Assembly (NCBI RefSeq): GCF_004353225.1
Contig: NZ_CP037934.1
Location: 3,100,001-3,164,000 of the forward strand
Reading direction: 5' to 3'
DNA from: Marinobacter sp. JH2
GTDB taxonomy: Bacteria; Pseudomonadota; Gammaproteobacteria; Pseudomonadales; Oleiphilaceae
DNA: 64,000 nucleotides
In this document: piece by piece, positions 16,049 to 25,359 of the stretch
Numbering within the stretch: position 1 is the first letter of the stretch
Layout: each line of letters starts with the position of its first letter
The notes under the pieces: model-generated
The model's input: the letters and a program-made list of their open reading frames with translations, nothing else
Told to the model about the DNA's origin: nothing
Database searches by the model: none
Program-made: the position numbers and the translations under genes

Positions 16049-16114
16049 ATAGGGATTTACTATCAAATTCTTTTGACTAATTAATTTGAGCTTTTGATAG
16101 TGAGTCTTTATCTT
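16049..16114 (+). promoter_or_regulatory. OxyR-type box and promoter of ahpF
   Basis: ATAGGGATTTACTAT (16049-16063) has the ATAG-N7-CTAT skeleton. The 37-base box it would begin ends at 16085, directly before a -35 of TTGAGC (16086-16091), a 17-base spacer and a -10 of TATCTT (16109-16114). The layout is the same as at ahpC. The second half of the box is weak. Confidence 0.65.
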
Positions 16115-16187
16115 AGAGACATATTCAGTTTGCGACCTTTAATCACGCAAACATTTGATTTCACCTGTGTTGAGGGGAAGAGCCAAA

Positions 16188-17753
16188 ATGTTAGACGCTA
16201 ATATCAAGCAACAGTTGAACGCATACATGGACAAGCTGCAGCAGCCGATTGAATTGGTAGCGGCGTATGACGACAGTGACAAGTCCAAAGAGCTGAAAGA
16301 GTTACTGGATGAGCTCGCGAGCATGTCAGACAAAATCAGTCTGCGTGATGAAGAATCTGCGGAGGTGCGTCGTCCGTCTTTCGCCATCAACCGGGTAGGC
16401 ACCGATGTAGGCGTGAGCTTTGCCGGTATTCCGATGGGCCACGAGTTCACTTCTTTAGTACTGGCGCTGTTGCAGGTGGGTGGTCACCCGTCGAAAGCTT
16501 CCCAAGACCTGATTGAACAGATTCAGGAGTTGGACGGTGAGTTCGAGTTTGAAACCTACTTCTCGTTGTCGTGCCAGAACTGCCCAGACGTGGTGCAGGC
16601 TTTGAACCTGATCAGTGTATTGAATCCGAGTATCAAGCATACCGCCATCGACGGCGCTCTGTTCCAAGAAGAAGTCGAGCAGCGCGAAGTGATGGCAGTG
16701 CCCAGCGTGTACCTGAATGGCCAGTCTTGGGGCCAGGGCCGCATGACGTTGGAAGAGATCGTCGCCAAGTTGGATGCCAACGCCGGCGCGAAAGAAGCCG
16801 AGAAGCTGAACCAGAAAGACGCGTTCGATGTGTTGGTGATTGGTGGTGGCCCGGCGGGTTCTGCGGCCGCGATCTACGCGGCTCGTAAAGGTATTTCGAC
16901 CGGTTTGGCGGCTGAGCGTTTTGGTGGTCAGGTGGGCGATACCATGTCCATCGAAAACCTGATTTCCGTGCCTTACACCGAAGGCCCGAAGCTTGTGTCT
17001 GCCATGGAGCAGCACGTGAACGAATACGACGTAGACGTGATGAACCTGCAGCGTGCCGAGAAGTTGATTCCGGCCGCAATGAAAGGCGGTTTGCATGAAG
17101 TGCGTCTGGCGAACGGCGCCTCTTTGAAATCCAGAACGGTAATTTTGTCTACCGGTGCCCGCTGGCGCCAGATGGGTGTTCCAGGTGAGGAAGAGTACCG
17201 TAACAAAGGTGTGGCTTATTGCCCGCACTGTGACGGCCCTCTGTTTAAAGGTAAGCGCGTAGCAGTGATTGGTGGCGGTAACTCCGGCGTCGAAGCGGCC
17301 ATCGATTTGGCCGGCATTGTCGGCCACGTCACCTTGATCGAGTTCGGTGAGCAGATGCGTGCAGACGAAGTGCTGCAGAAGAAACTGCGCAGCCTGAGCA
17401 ATGTGGACGTTGTTACCTCCGGCCAGACCACTGAAATCGTGGGTGAAAACGGCAAGGTCAGCGGCCTGAACTATAAAGACCGCACCACCGGTGAAGAGCA
17501 CCACGTCGAACTGGAAGGTGTGTTTGTACAGATTGGTTTGGTACCGAACACCGAGTGGCTGAAAGGCGACATCGAGCTGAGCCAGCACGGTGAGCTGGTC
17601 ATCAATGAGCGCAACGAAACCTCGATTCCGGGTGTGTTCGCTGCCGGCGATGCTACCACGGTGCCGTACAAGCAGATTGTGATCTCTATGGGCGAGGGTT
17701 CTAAAGCGTCTTTGAGTGCCTTTGACTTCTTGATTCGTAACGAAGCTCAGTAA
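16188..17753 (+). CDS. ahpF: Alkyl hydroperoxide reductase subunit F
   Basis: This 521-residue flavoprotein reduces AhpC with NADH. Its N-terminal tandem thioredoxin-fold domain has the disulfide SCQNCPDV (C129, C132, identical positions to E. coli). The FAD site is [19 protein letters not shown], the redox disulfide is AYCPHCDGP (C345/C348 in the E. coli scheme), and the NAD site is [16 protein letters not shown]. The C-terminal [10 protein letters not shown] closes the flavin domain. The start is ATG 16188, after GAGGGGAAG; the frame is open further upstream to 16155. It is separated from ahpC by a terminator and has its own promoter. Confidence 0.97.
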   Translation: MLDANIKQQLNAYMDKLQQPIELVAAYDDSDKSKELKELLDELASMSDKISLRDEESAEVRRPSFAINRVGTDVGVSFAGIPMGHEFTSLVLALLQVGGHPSKASQDLIEQIQELDGEFEFETYFSLSCQNCPDVVQALNLISVLNPSIKHTAIDGALFQEEVEQREVMAVPSVYLNGQSWGQGRMTLEEIVAKLDANAGAKEAEKLNQKDAFDVLVIGGGPAGSAAAIYAARKGISTGLAAERFGGQVGDTMSIENLISVPYTEGPKLVSAMEQHVNEYDVDVMNLQRAEKLIPAAMKGGLHEVRLANGASLKSRTVILSTGARWRQMGVPGEEEYRNKGVAYCPHCDGPLFKGKRVAVIGGGNSGVEAAIDLAGIVGHVTLIEFGEQMRADEVLQKKLRSLSNVDVVTSGQTTEIVGENGKVSGLNYKDRTTGEEHHVELEGVFVQIGLVPNTEWLKGDIELSQHGELVINERNETSIPGVFAAGDATTVPYKQIVISMGEGSKASLSAFDFLIRNEAQ

Positions 17754-17791
17754 CAGCCGAGCCAAGCCTGACAGCGTCAGGCTGACCCCTG

Positions 17792-17826
17792 AAACCGGTA
17801 CCCGCAGGATGCGGCTACCGGTTTTT
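17792..17826. terminator. Bidirectional terminator between ahpF and the transglutaminase-like gene
   Basis: AAACCGGTAcCCGC (17792-17805) pairs with GCGGcTACCGGTTT (17811-17824) around AGGAT. A T run follows on the plus strand and an AAA-type start gives a short U run on the minus strand. Confidence 0.8.
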
Positions 17827-18494
17827 TATGAGCGCTCGGATATGTCTTTCTCAAGACTTTGACCATTCGGGCCGGCGTCCTCTTCTTCAAACAGATGGCC
17901 GTAAGCGGCCCTAATGCCTTCCAGAATAAAGCGATGGGGAACATCGTCGAATACGCCGTGGTTGTTGATGTACTCCATGTGTGCCGCGCCGGATTCGGTG
18001 TATTCCTGAAAGATCGAATCGTTAACACCGTCGAATTCCAGTACGTCTACGTTCATCAAAGCGCAGAGTTTTTTGTTGAACGCGGGCGTTGCTTTGACCC
18101 ACTGGCCGTTCAGGTAGAGTTCGATAAACCCGTGCATGCGGAATACATCGGACTGCAGCCATTCAATCAGCTTGGGGCTCGACAGGTGGTTACGGACATC
18201 GGCAAGGCCTAACCGGCTGGGGATCCCGATTGCACGAGCCGCCGCGCCCAGCAGAACCGCCTTGGGAATGCAGTAGCTTTCGCCGGCTGAGAGTGCATAA
18301 CTGGCGCTAAAGGTCTCAGGGTCAGGGCTGAATACGTAGGGGTTGTAGTTGATGCCATCCCGCACCGCCAAATAGAGCGCTTTGATTTGTTCGGTGGGAT
18401 CTTTTGGGACGCCTTCAAGCTGTTGCTGCAACCAGGCTTGTACGGCTGGCGATTCGTAGTCGAAAAATGGCGTTGGCTTCAGGTACGTTTGCAT
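17826..18494 (-). CDS. Transglutaminase-like cysteine protease domain protein
   Basis: This 222-residue protein of the transglutaminase-like superfamily shows the core GESYCIPKAVLLGAAARAIG with the putative nucleophile C75, followed by IPSRLGLADVRNH. H121 is in RMHGFIELYLNGQWVKATPAF. The third triad residue, normally an aspartate in a VDPT-type motif, reads KATP here, so either another residue substitutes or the protein is not a classical enzyme. I place the start at 18494 (MQTYLKPTPFF); the frame opens earlier at 18533. It converges with ahpF. The substrate is unknown; bacterial members often act as peptidases. Confidence 0.8.
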   Translation of the reverse strand: MQTYLKPTPFFDYESPAVQAWLQQQLEGVPKDPTEQIKALYLAVRDGINYNPYVFSPDPETFSASYALSAGESYCIPKAVLLGAAARAIGIPSRLGLADVRNHLSSPKLIEWLQSDVFRMHGFIELYLNGQWVKATPAFNKKLCALMNVDVLEFDGVNDSIFQEYTESGAAHMEYINNHGVFDDVPHRFILEGIRAAYGHLFEEEDAGPNGQSLEKDISERS

Positions 18495-18687
18495 TGTTGT
18501 TATTCCGAGTCTGCGTATCAATTGAGTGATCATCTCGCAGTTAGCTAGCTATGGGAAATACTATTTCTGTTGAACGATTTGACCTGATTTTTGATCGGCA
18601 CTGAGTTTGCGGCCAATCGAAGTGCATGGCAAAGCACGTAATGTTGGAGATCGTCATAGAACAAACAACAATTGAGGGCGAACACTA

Positions 18688-20139
18688 ATGGATGAGCAAC
18701 ATTACGATGTCTTGATCATCGGCGCGGGCGTTTCCGGTATCGGTATGGCATGTCATCTCAAGAAATCGTGCCCGAGCAAGCGTTTCGCCATTCTGGAACG
18801 TCGCCAGTCTCTCGGTGGCACTTGGGATTTGTTCCGCTATCCCGGTATCCGCTCCGATTCCGATATGTTTACCTTTGGCTACAAGTTCCGGCCTTGGTCC
18901 GGTGGTAAGGTGCTGGCGGACGGTGCCTCAATCAAGGAGTACCTGAGCAAGACCGCTCGAGAGAATGGGGTCGATAAGCACATCCATTATGGTCTGGCGG
19001 TGAAAGAGGCCAACTGGTCCAGCGAGGACAAATGCTGGAAACTGGTCGCCGAGAATGCCGAAACCGGTGAAGTCGAAACCTGGACCGCCAACTTCTTGGT
19101 GGGTTGTACCGGTTACTATGACTACGATCAGGGCTATAAGCCGGATTTTCCGGGAGAAGCCGATTTCAAAGGCCAGATTGTGCATCCTCAGCACTGGCCG
19201 GAGCATCTGGATTACACGGGCAAGAAGGTGGTGGTGATTGGCAGTGGCGCAACCGCCATTACACTGGTGCCGACCATGGCAGAAGACGCCGGGCATGTGA
19301 CTATGCTTCAGCGCTCGCCGTCCTATCTGATGCCCCTCCCGTCGACAGATAAGGCCACCCTTGCGATGCAAAAGGTGCTGCCCGCAAAACTGTCGTACAA
19401 GTTGACTCGCTCACGAAACCTCTTTATCTCAAAGCAGTTGTACAATCGCTCCCGCAAAAACCCGCGAGCCATGCGACGGTTTCTCTTATGGGTTGTGAAG
19501 CGCGAGTTGAAGGGGAAAGTGGATATGCGCCACTTTACGCCTGACTACAACCCATGGGATCAGCGCTTGTGTGTGGTGAAGGATGGCGATTTGTTCAAGG
19601 CCCTTAAAGCGGGCAGGGCGTCTATCAAGACGGACCACATTGATCGCTTCACGGAAAGTGGCATCCTCCTGAAATCGGGAGAAGAGTTAGCCGCCGACAT
19701 CATCATCCCGGCAACCGGGCTGAATCTACAAATGTTAGGCGGTATCAAACCGACCGTTGATGGCCAGGATGCTGTGCTCAAAGAGAAGGTGCTCTATAAG
19801 AGTGTGATGGTGGAAGGTGTCCCTAATGCTGGCGTGATTATTGGTTACACCAACGCCTCGTGGACGCTAAAAGTGGATATTGCTTGCGAATATCTATGCC
19901 GATTGATTGATTACATGGACACTCAGAAATACCAGGTAGCAACGCCAGCGGGTGCCGAAGGCAGCCGCAGTGAGGAGACCATGATGGACTCGTTGGGTGC
20001 GGGTTATGTGAAGCGCGCATCAGATGAGTTGCCCCGCCAGGGCACTTATGGTCCTTGGTTAACGGCTCAGGACTATCAGCGGGACACTCGGGTGCTGTGT
20101 TCAGAAGCGGTTGATGATGGCTACCTGAAGTTCAGCTGA
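18688..20139 (+). CDS. Flavin-containing (Baeyer-Villiger-type) monooxygenase
   Basis: This 483-residue FAD/NADPH monooxygenase has the FAD motif IIGAGVSGIGMACHL at the N-terminus, then GGTWDLFRYPGIRSDSD. The Baeyer-Villiger fingerprint FKGQIVHPQHWP fits FxGxxxHxxxW. A second Rossmann motif VVVIGSGATAITLVP binds NADPH. Such enzymes insert oxygen next to ketones or oxidise heteroatoms, often in hydrocarbon or terpenoid catabolism. It sits alone between two convergent or divergent minus-strand genes. GAGGGCGAACACTA precedes the ATG. The substrate cannot be told. Confidence 0.9.
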   Translation: MDEQHYDVLIIGAGVSGIGMACHLKKSCPSKRFAILERRQSLGGTWDLFRYPGIRSDSDMFTFGYKFRPWSGGKVLADGASIKEYLSKTARENGVDKHIHYGLAVKEANWSSEDKCWKLVAENAETGEVETWTANFLVGCTGYYDYDQGYKPDFPGEADFKGQIVHPQHWPEHLDYTGKKVVVIGSGATAITLVPTMAEDAGHVTMLQRSPSYLMPLPSTDKATLAMQKVLPAKLSYKLTRSRNLFISKQLYNRSRKNPRAMRRFLLWVVKRELKGKVDMRHFTPDYNPWDQRLCVVKDGDLFKALKAGRASIKTDHIDRFTESGILLKSGEELAADIIIPATGLNLQMLGGIKPTVDGQDAVLKEKVLYKSVMVEGVPNAGVIIGYTNASWTLKVDIACEYLCRLIDYMDTQKYQVATPAGAEGSRSEETMMDSLGAGYVKRASDELPRQGTYGPWLTAQDYQRDTRVLCSEAVDDGYLKFS

Positions 20140-20150
20140 TTAACCGCTCC

Positions 20151-20966
20151 CTAAGGAGCATGATCAAAGCGCTCAAGGCTGCGGGCTAAGCTGGCGTGGG
20201 ACAGTTCGCCTAAATGCGTGTCGATCAGATTGCCTTCGGCGCTATAGAACAGGGTAGTGGGCAGGCCGTAGCTGCCGACAACCCGGCCGAATTGGCCTTG
20301 GCGATCGCTGAGCACGTGGCTGAGGTTCAGGTTCTGTTCCATCAGAAACTTACGAATGGATTCCGGATGCTCGCCCTGATTGGCAAACACAAAGTTGATA
20401 CCGGGATAGCGCTGTTGGGCTTGCTCTAGCACCGGCATTTCGCGAATGCAGGGTGGGCACCAGGTGGCCCAAAGGTTCACCACGGTGGGGCGGTTCTGGG
20501 CGATGGCTTCTAAACGGACGGGTTCCTCATTCAGATTCGTCAGTGCCACCTCCGGTAAGCCTTGGGTTTGCTGATGGATCAAGCCAATCACCCCGGTAGT
20601 AAACCCCCAGGTGATGAGGCCCGCGACAACGGCGGAACCAAGCGCGCGCCGCATAGCGGCCCGTTTCCAGATCAGATAGGCGGTAAAAAGCAGTGCCGCA
20701 ATTAGGCCGGTGACCATATCAAAACCGCCATCGCGGATATCGATGATGCCCCACAAATCGTTTTGATAGTGCTCAAAGTAACGCACTACAAAGCCGATTC
20801 GAGCCGTGACCATCGCTACCAGAAAAATATCAGCCAGGGTGCCGGACACCGGAGTTTGCCTTTTGCGACCGGTCAGAGCGCCGACGATCAGGGCGACCAC
20901 AAAGGCCAGCACCAGAAGCAGGTGCTCAATCGAAAGGCTCAGTGGGCCGATACCAACGCTGATCAT
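20151..20966 (-). CDS. Membrane-anchored TlpA-like thioredoxin with an Lgt-like N-terminal membrane domain
   Basis: This 271-residue protein starts with about four transmembrane segments (LLLVLAFVVALIVGAL, TLADIFLVAMVTARIGFVV, MVTGLIAALLFTAYLIW, GLITWGFTTGVIGLI). The RIGFVV and DGGFD elements recall prolipoprotein diacylglyceryl transferase (Lgt). The last 150 residues are a periplasmic TlpA/ResA-like thioredoxin with NLWATWCPPCIREMP (WCPPC active site) and a conserved cis-proline in YGLPTTLFY. It probably reduces disulfides or maturing cytochromes. ATG 20966 is preferred because GGGAG lies five bases before it; the frame also opens at 20978. Confidence 0.82.
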   Translation of the reverse strand: MISVGIGPLSLSIEHLLLVLAFVVALIVGALTGRKRQTPVSGTLADIFLVAMVTARIGFVVRYFEHYQNDLWGIIDIRDGGFDMVTGLIAALLFTAYLIWKRAAMRRALGSAVVAGLITWGFTTGVIGLIHQQTQGLPEVALTNLNEEPVRLEAIAQNRPTVVNLWATWCPPCIREMPVLEQAQQRYPGINFVFANQGEHPESIRKFLMEQNLNLSHVLSDRQGQFGRVVGSYGLPTTLFYSAEGNLIDTHLGELSHASLARSLERFDHAP

Positions 20967-21315
20967 GACGACTCCCATTTTCTCTGATTAAATAATCGGT
21001 TATGAGCGAGTACAGACCTCAGAGTCGGCCATTAGTTCCACTGTGCGGGGTAAATCGTACGGCCGCAAAACGATAAACACTTATGGCTATTTCTAAAGTG
21101 CTCTGGTACCGTGCTCGCATCCTGCCTCTAGGGATTCCGCAGTTTTAGGCTTTTAAGCCGCTTTGCGAACACTCCATACGACCTGTCAGAGGACGTCACC
21201 CCATTATCGGCGCGTGACCGTAGTCGTCTTTTACTCCATGAGCTTTCATGGCATCTGCCCGCATTCGCCGACGACGGTGTTCGTGGAGGCAGAACTAATC
21301 AAGAGTACATCGTTT
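20967..21315. other. Intergenic region upstream of rhlE
   Basis: These 349 bases separate the divergent TlpA-like and rhlE genes. I see no supported gene. A small perfect hairpin CCATGA-GCTT-TCATGG lies at 21236-21251. A long leader for rhlE is possible, as seen with cold-induced helicases, but this is inference. Confidence 0.4.
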
Positions 21316-22629
21316 ATGAGTTTTTCTTCCCTCGGTTTGTCCGAGCAGCTGGTCCGTGCCACTTCCGATCAGGGTTACGATACCCCGTCTCCCATTCAGC
21401 TGCAGGCGATTCCTGCCGTTCTGTCGGGTAAAGATGTGATGGCGGCGGCCCAGACCGGTACCGGTAAAACGGCCGGCTTTACTTTGCCCCTGTTGCAGCG
21501 TTTGTCTGAAAAGCCGCGCGCAGGCAAAGGCCCCCGCGCGCTGATTCTAACGCCTACCCGGGAGCTGGCTGCGCAGGTTCACGACAGCGTGAACCTATAC
21601 AGCCGATACGTGCCAACCAAAGCCGCCGTGGTGTTTGGTGGTGTCAAAATCAATCCGCAGATGATGAAGCTGCGCAAAGGTTTGGACGTTCTGGTGGCAA
21701 CACCGGGCCGTTTGATGGACCTGTATCAGCAGAACGCGGTGCGTTTCAATGAAGTGGAAATTCTGGTGCTGGACGAAGCCGACCGCATGTTGGACATGGG
21801 CTTTATCCGCGACATTCGTAAGATCCTTGCACTGTTGCCAGCCAAGCGTCAGAACTTGTTGTTTTCTGCTACCTTCTCCAACGAAATCCGTGGCTTGGCC
21901 GAAGGCCTGCTGGATAACCCGGTGCAGGTTGAAGTAGCCGCACGGAACACCTCGGCTGAAACCATCAAACAGTCGGTTTACCCGGTCGATCAGAGCCAGA
22001 AAACGGCGCTGTTGAGCAAGCTGGTGCGTGATAACAGCTGGGATCAGGTACTGGTCTTCACTCGCACCAAACACGGTGCTAACCGCCTGACCCAGAAGCT
22101 GGAACGAGACGGCATTACGGCCGCGGCTATTCATGGCAACAAGTCACAAGGCGCCCGTACCCGTGCGCTGGCAGACTTTAAAGCCGGCGAAGTGCGTGTG
22201 CTGGTGGCAACCGACATTGCCGCCCGTGGCCTGGACATCAAACAGCTTCCGCAAGTGGTGAACTTCGAGCTGCCGAACGTACCTGAAGACTACGTGCACC
22301 GTATTGGCCGGACCGGCCGTGCCGGTGAAAAAGGCCATGCCTTGTCACTGGTCAGTGCCGACGAAGGCAAATTGCTGGCGGGTATCGAACGCTTGATCAA
22401 GAAGCAGCTGCCGCGTAAGGAAATCGAAGGCTTTGAGCCGAAGAACAACCTGCCGCTGAAGCCGAAAGCCAAGGCGGACCCGAGCAAAGCCCGTAGCCGT
22501 CGCCCACAGGGTGGTAATGGCAAGAGCTTCGGGCCTAAGCCTGCAGGTCGCAGTGGTGGCCGCGGTCGTCAAGGCCAGGGTGAAGGGCAAGGCCGCGGTG
22601 GTCGCCCGGCTCAGCGCCATAGCGCCTAA
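21316..22629 (+). CDS. rhlE: DEAD-box ATP-dependent RNA helicase, RhlE-like
   Basis: This 437-residue helicase has the Q motif [14 protein letters not shown], Walker [22 protein letters not shown] box in [17 protein letters not shown] in LFSATFS, and the C-terminal [13 protein letters not shown] and [10 protein letters not shown]. The tail after residue 370 is basic and rich in glycine, lysine and arginine, an RNA-binding extension typical of the RhlE group. It unwinds short RNA duplexes in ribosome assembly and RNA decay. The start is ATG 21316 ([12 protein letters not shown]). The longer open frame to 21163 has no family resemblance. A bidirectional terminator follows. Confidence 0.93.
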   Translation: MSFSSLGLSEQLVRATSDQGYDTPSPIQLQAIPAVLSGKDVMAAAQTGTGKTAGFTLPLLQRLSEKPRAGKGPRALILTPTRELAAQVHDSVNLYSRYVPTKAAVVFGGVKINPQMMKLRKGLDVLVATPGRLMDLYQQNAVRFNEVEILVLDEADRMLDMGFIRDIRKILALLPAKRQNLLFSATFSNEIRGLAEGLLDNPVQVEVAARNTSAETIKQSVYPVDQSQKTALLSKLVRDNSWDQVLVFTRTKHGANRLTQKLERDGITAAAIHGNKSQGARTRALADFKAGEVRVLVATDIAARGLDIKQLPQVVNFELPNVPEDYVHRIGRTGRAGEKGHALSLVSADEGKLLAGIERLIKKQLPRKEIEGFEPKNNLPLKPKAKADPSKARSRRPQGGNGKSFGPKPAGRSGGRGRQGQGEGQGRGGRPAQRHSA

Positions 22630-22652
22630 GCCAAGCCGGTTTTCCGGACATT

Positions 22653-22684
22653 AAAAAAGCGGGGCTGAAAAGTCCCGCTTTTTT
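22653..22684. terminator. Bidirectional terminator between rhlE and ompW
   Basis: AAAAAAGCGGG (22653-22663) is the exact complement of CCCGCTTTTTT (22674-22684) around a ten-base loop. It gives T runs on both strands for the two convergent genes. Confidence 0.93.
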
Positions 22685-22709
22685 GTTGGCTTTAGAAAAG
22701 CTGCTTGAA

Positions 22710-23354
22710 TCAGAACTTGTAGGTAAAGCCGACCATGTAGATCATGGGGTCGATTTCTACATCGAGCTTTTCGGTCACACCTTTGATTTCCGCTTCAGTA
22801 TCAATATCTGCCCACCAGATAGCGGCGTTCAGCCCGAACTGTTCGTTCAGCATGTAGTCCACGCCGACTTCTGCCGCCACGCCTACACTGTCATCCAGTT
22901 CAAGATCGCCCAGAGCAGACTTTTCTTCGAAGAAAGTGGTGTAGTTAACGCCTACGCCTACATACGGTTGCACACTTTCGGTGCTGTTCATCGGGTAGTA
23001 CTGGAGTGTAATGGTTGGCGGTAGGTGTTTGGTTTCGCCAATATCGGCACCCTCAAGCGCACCACCTTTGCCCGAAATGTTGTGTTTGAACGGGGTGGCG
23101 GCCAATAGACCAAGCCCCACGTTCTTGGTGAACATGTAGGTACCGCGGATACCCAGCTGCGTATTGGCGTCTACGGCAACTTCAGAACCGGTAGCCGCGC
23201 CCCCGGACAACAAAACCTGATCACTGGAATCATCCGGTGCCGCATGGATAGCGCCTGCGCGAACAATAAAATCACCTGCTTCGAATGCCTGTGCGGCCGG
23301 AGCTACGGCCAGTACGGCTGCTGCCAGAACACTGAGTTTGAAACTACGAGACAT
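22710..23354 (-). CDS. ompW: OmpW-family outer membrane protein
   Basis: This 214-residue protein starts with the signal peptide MSRSFKLSVLAAAVLAVAP, cleaved after AQA. The mature part begins FEAGDFIVRAGAIHAAPDDS, a hallmark of OmpW, with TYMFTKNVGLGLLAATPFKH and LPPTITLQYYPM. It ends in YMVGFTYKF with the C-terminal phenylalanine used for outer membrane barrel insertion. OmpW is an 8-stranded barrel that lets small hydrophobic molecules cross the outer membrane; in marine oil degraders relatives are linked to alkane uptake. The start at 23354 has a GGAG site; the frame runs on to 23393 without support. Confidence 0.94.
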   Translation of the reverse strand: MSRSFKLSVLAAAVLAVAPAAQAFEAGDFIVRAGAIHAAPDDSSDQVLLSGGAATGSEVAVDANTQLGIRGTYMFTKNVGLGLLAATPFKHNISGKGGALEGADIGETKHLPPTITLQYYPMNSTESVQPYVGVGVNYTTFFEEKSALGDLELDDSVGVAAEVGVDYMLNEQFGLNAAIWWADIDTEAEIKGVTEKLDVEIDPMIYMVGFTYKF

Positions 23355-23514
23355 AACCATCTCCAGAATTGCGCCATTAATTGATGGCTCCAATTTACCG
23401 GTGTTGGCTTGTGTGTATTTGATTTAGCGCAAAAAACGCAAAGCGTTGGGGCGGTTAGGGGCGAGATATTGATATAACTCAAAAAGCCACACGGCATGTG
23501 GCTTTCCACACTGT

Positions 23515-23979
23515 TCAACCGGCGTCTTTTGCTGCCTTCAGGTCCTCGGCCACCAAAACGTCGCGAATGGTTAAGGGCTCGCCATCGTTATTGCGCACGG
23601 TAACGGGCTGAATGGGTTGGCCGGTAGCACGGTCGCGCAGGTCCAGGTGCTCGCCATCGGGCGCGGGGTTCCACTTATCGCCCCACTGGCGCAATGCAAC
23701 CACCACCGGAAACAAGTCCCGGCCTTTTTCGGTGATGCGATATTCAAAACGGGAACCGTGCTCGCCGGCTTCCACTTTACGCAACACGTCGTTGTCCACC
23801 AGTTTGCTCAGGCGGTCACACAGGATGTTCTTCGCAATGCCCAGCTGTTGCTGGAAATCCACGAACCGTCGTGTGCCGTACATAGCGTGCAGCACAATCA
23901 ACAGGGACCACCAGTCGCCCACTTCATTGAGTGCGCGGGCAACGGAGCAATTGGAGTCATCAAAACGTTTTCTGGCCAT
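23515..23979 (-). CDS. HxlR-family transcriptional regulator with conserved N-terminal cysteine
   Basis: This 154-residue winged-helix regulator has the segments SVARALNEVGDWWSLLIVL, FVDFQQQLGIAKNILCDRL and YRITEKGRDLFPVV, the HxlR family pattern. The single cysteine near the N-terminus (C11 in DDSNCSV) is in the place used by YodB/HypR/QorR-type regulators to sense quinones, diamide or hypochlorite. That makes this a likely electrophile or redox sensor (inference from the family). It is divergent from the old yellow enzyme gene at 24070, and two tandem 28-base repeats lie between them. Confidence 0.9.
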   Translation of the reverse strand: MARKRFDDSNCSVARALNEVGDWWSLLIVLHAMYGTRRFVDFQQQLGIAKNILCDRLSKLVDNDVLRKVEAGEHGSRFEYRITEKGRDLFPVVVALRQWGDKWNPAPDGEHLDLRDRATGQPIQPVTVRNNDGEPLTIRDVLVAEDLKAAKDAG

Positions 23980-23994
23980 GTAGGTGAGTGTACC

Positions 23995-24050
23995 GAATAG
24001 GGTTGCATTATGAAACCAATTTGAATAGGGTTGCGTTAAGAAACCAAATT
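23995..24050. promoter_or_regulatory. Tandem 28-base operator repeat between hxlR and the old yellow enzyme gene
   Basis: Two head-to-tail copies, 23995-24022 and 24023-24050, agree at 25 of 28 positions. Each contains GGTTGC...GAAACC, a partial dyad GGTT-N9-AACC. A further GGTTGCAC fragment follows at 24056. The 28-base periodicity differs from an integral number of helical turns by little, so two dimers could bind near the same face. Confidence 0.7.
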
Positions 24051-24069
24051 AACAAGGTTGCACCGAATT

Positions 24070-25182
24070 ATGAGCATGAATCTAGGCCCGATGTTTGAAC
24101 CGTTTGAACTCCACAGCCTCAAGTTGCGCAACCGCGTAGCCATGGCCCCGATGACCCGTAACTTTTCACCCAAGGGTGTACCGGGGCAGAACGTGGTGGA
24201 TTATTACCGTCGCCGTGCAGAAGCTGGGGTTGGCCTGGTCATCACGGAAGGCACCACGGTGAACCATGCAGGTGCTAACGGTTACCCGAACGTACCGGCT
24301 TTCCACGGCGAAGAAGCCTTAGCCGGCTGGAAGAAGGTGGTTGATGCCGTACACGAAGCGGGTGGCGCGATCTTTCCGCAGTTGTGGCACGTGGGCGCGG
24401 TTCGTAAAGAAGGCACAGAGCCGAATCCGTCTGAGCCAGGCTACAGTCCTTCTGGCTTGTTTGCGCCGGGTAAGCCCAACGGTAAAGCCATGAGCAAAGG
24501 CGACATTCAGGATGTAATCAAAGCCTTCGGTGATGCCGCTCAGGACGCCAAAGCGTTGGGTTTTGACGGTGTGGAAATCCACGGTGCTCACGGTTACCTG
24601 CTGGACCAGTTCCTATGGGAAGGCACCAACCAGCGTGAAGACGAATACGGCGGCAGCATGGAAAACCGTCTGCGCTTTGTGGTCGAAATTGTGGAAGAAG
24701 TACGCCACCGCGTGGGCCCGGAATACCCGATCATGCTGCGTTTCTCTCAATGGAAACAGCAAGACTACGAAGCTCGATTGGTTAACAGCCCCGAAGAGCT
24801 CGAACAGTTTCTGAAGCCGCTGGCGGATGCCGGTGTGGATATCTTCCACGCCTCCACGCGTCGCTTCTGGGAACCTGAATTTAAAGGTTCCGATCTGAAC
24901 CTCGCCGGCTGGACTCAAAAGCTGACTGGCATCCCGACGATGTCGGTGGGCAGTGTTGGTCTGACCGAAGACTTCATCAGCGGTACTTTTGCCAGCAAGA
25001 AAGAAGCCGTTGAGCAATCGGGTATCGATGAGCTGGTTGAGCGCATGACCAACCACGAATTCGAATTGATCGCGGTAGGCCGCGCACTGCTGCAAGACCC
25101 AGAGTGGTTGGTGAAAGTGAAAGAAGGCCGCTTGAATGAAGTGGATGCCTTTGCCAAGAAGTCACTGGCCAAGCTTTACTGA
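24070..25182 (+). CDS. NADH:flavin oxidoreductase, old yellow enzyme family
   Basis: This 370-residue FMN-dependent TIM barrel of the OYE family has the segments NRVAMAPMTRNFSP, GVGLVITEGTTV, FPQLWHVGAVR, FDGVEIHGAHGYLLDQFLW (H and N/H pair for substrate binding) and a C-terminal IAVGRALLQDPEW phosphate site. These enzymes reduce activated C=C bonds of enones, quinones and nitro compounds with NAD(P)H. Its divergent neighbour, an HxlR regulator with a sensor-type cysteine, suggests induction by electrophiles. The start is 24070; ATG 24076 is also possible. A clear terminator follows at 25212. Confidence 0.93.
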   Translation: MSMNLGPMFEPFELHSLKLRNRVAMAPMTRNFSPKGVPGQNVVDYYRRRAEAGVGLVITEGTTVNHAGANGYPNVPAFHGEEALAGWKKVVDAVHEAGGAIFPQLWHVGAVRKEGTEPNPSEPGYSPSGLFAPGKPNGKAMSKGDIQDVIKAFGDAAQDAKALGFDGVEIHGAHGYLLDQFLWEGTNQREDEYGGSMENRLRFVVEIVEEVRHRVGPEYPIMLRFSQWKQQDYEARLVNSPEELEQFLKPLADAGVDIFHASTRRFWEPEFKGSDLNLAGWTQKLTGIPTMSVGSVGLTEDFISGTFASKKEAVEQSGIDELVERMTNHEFELIAVGRALLQDPEWLVKVKEGRLNEVDAFAKKSLAKLY

Positions 25183-25211
25183 TCGCTCCCTTCGATTCTG
25201 CGATCCCTTTT

Positions 25212-25243
25212 AGCCGCGCGCCTTCGGGCCCGCGGCTTTTTTT
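25212..25243 (+). terminator. Rho-independent terminator of the old yellow enzyme gene
   Basis: AGCCGCG and CGCGGCT form the lower stem, extended by GCC/GGC around a stable TTCG loop, and a T7 tract follows. Confidence 0.88.
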
Positions 25244-25359
25244 ATGTCTTGCTGTTATCCGGTTCGAGGCGGTTGCCGTAAGGGTATCTCGATGGGATGA
25301 TGCCCCTGTGCAAAGCGTACTCTTGATACTTACTCAACCACCATTTTCCGCAGGACGTC

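Noticed and set aside
16455..17765. A 436-codon minus-strand frame opposite ahpF
   Set aside because: It mirrors the codon bias of ahpF, has no ribosome-binding site, and its translation matches nothing recognisable.
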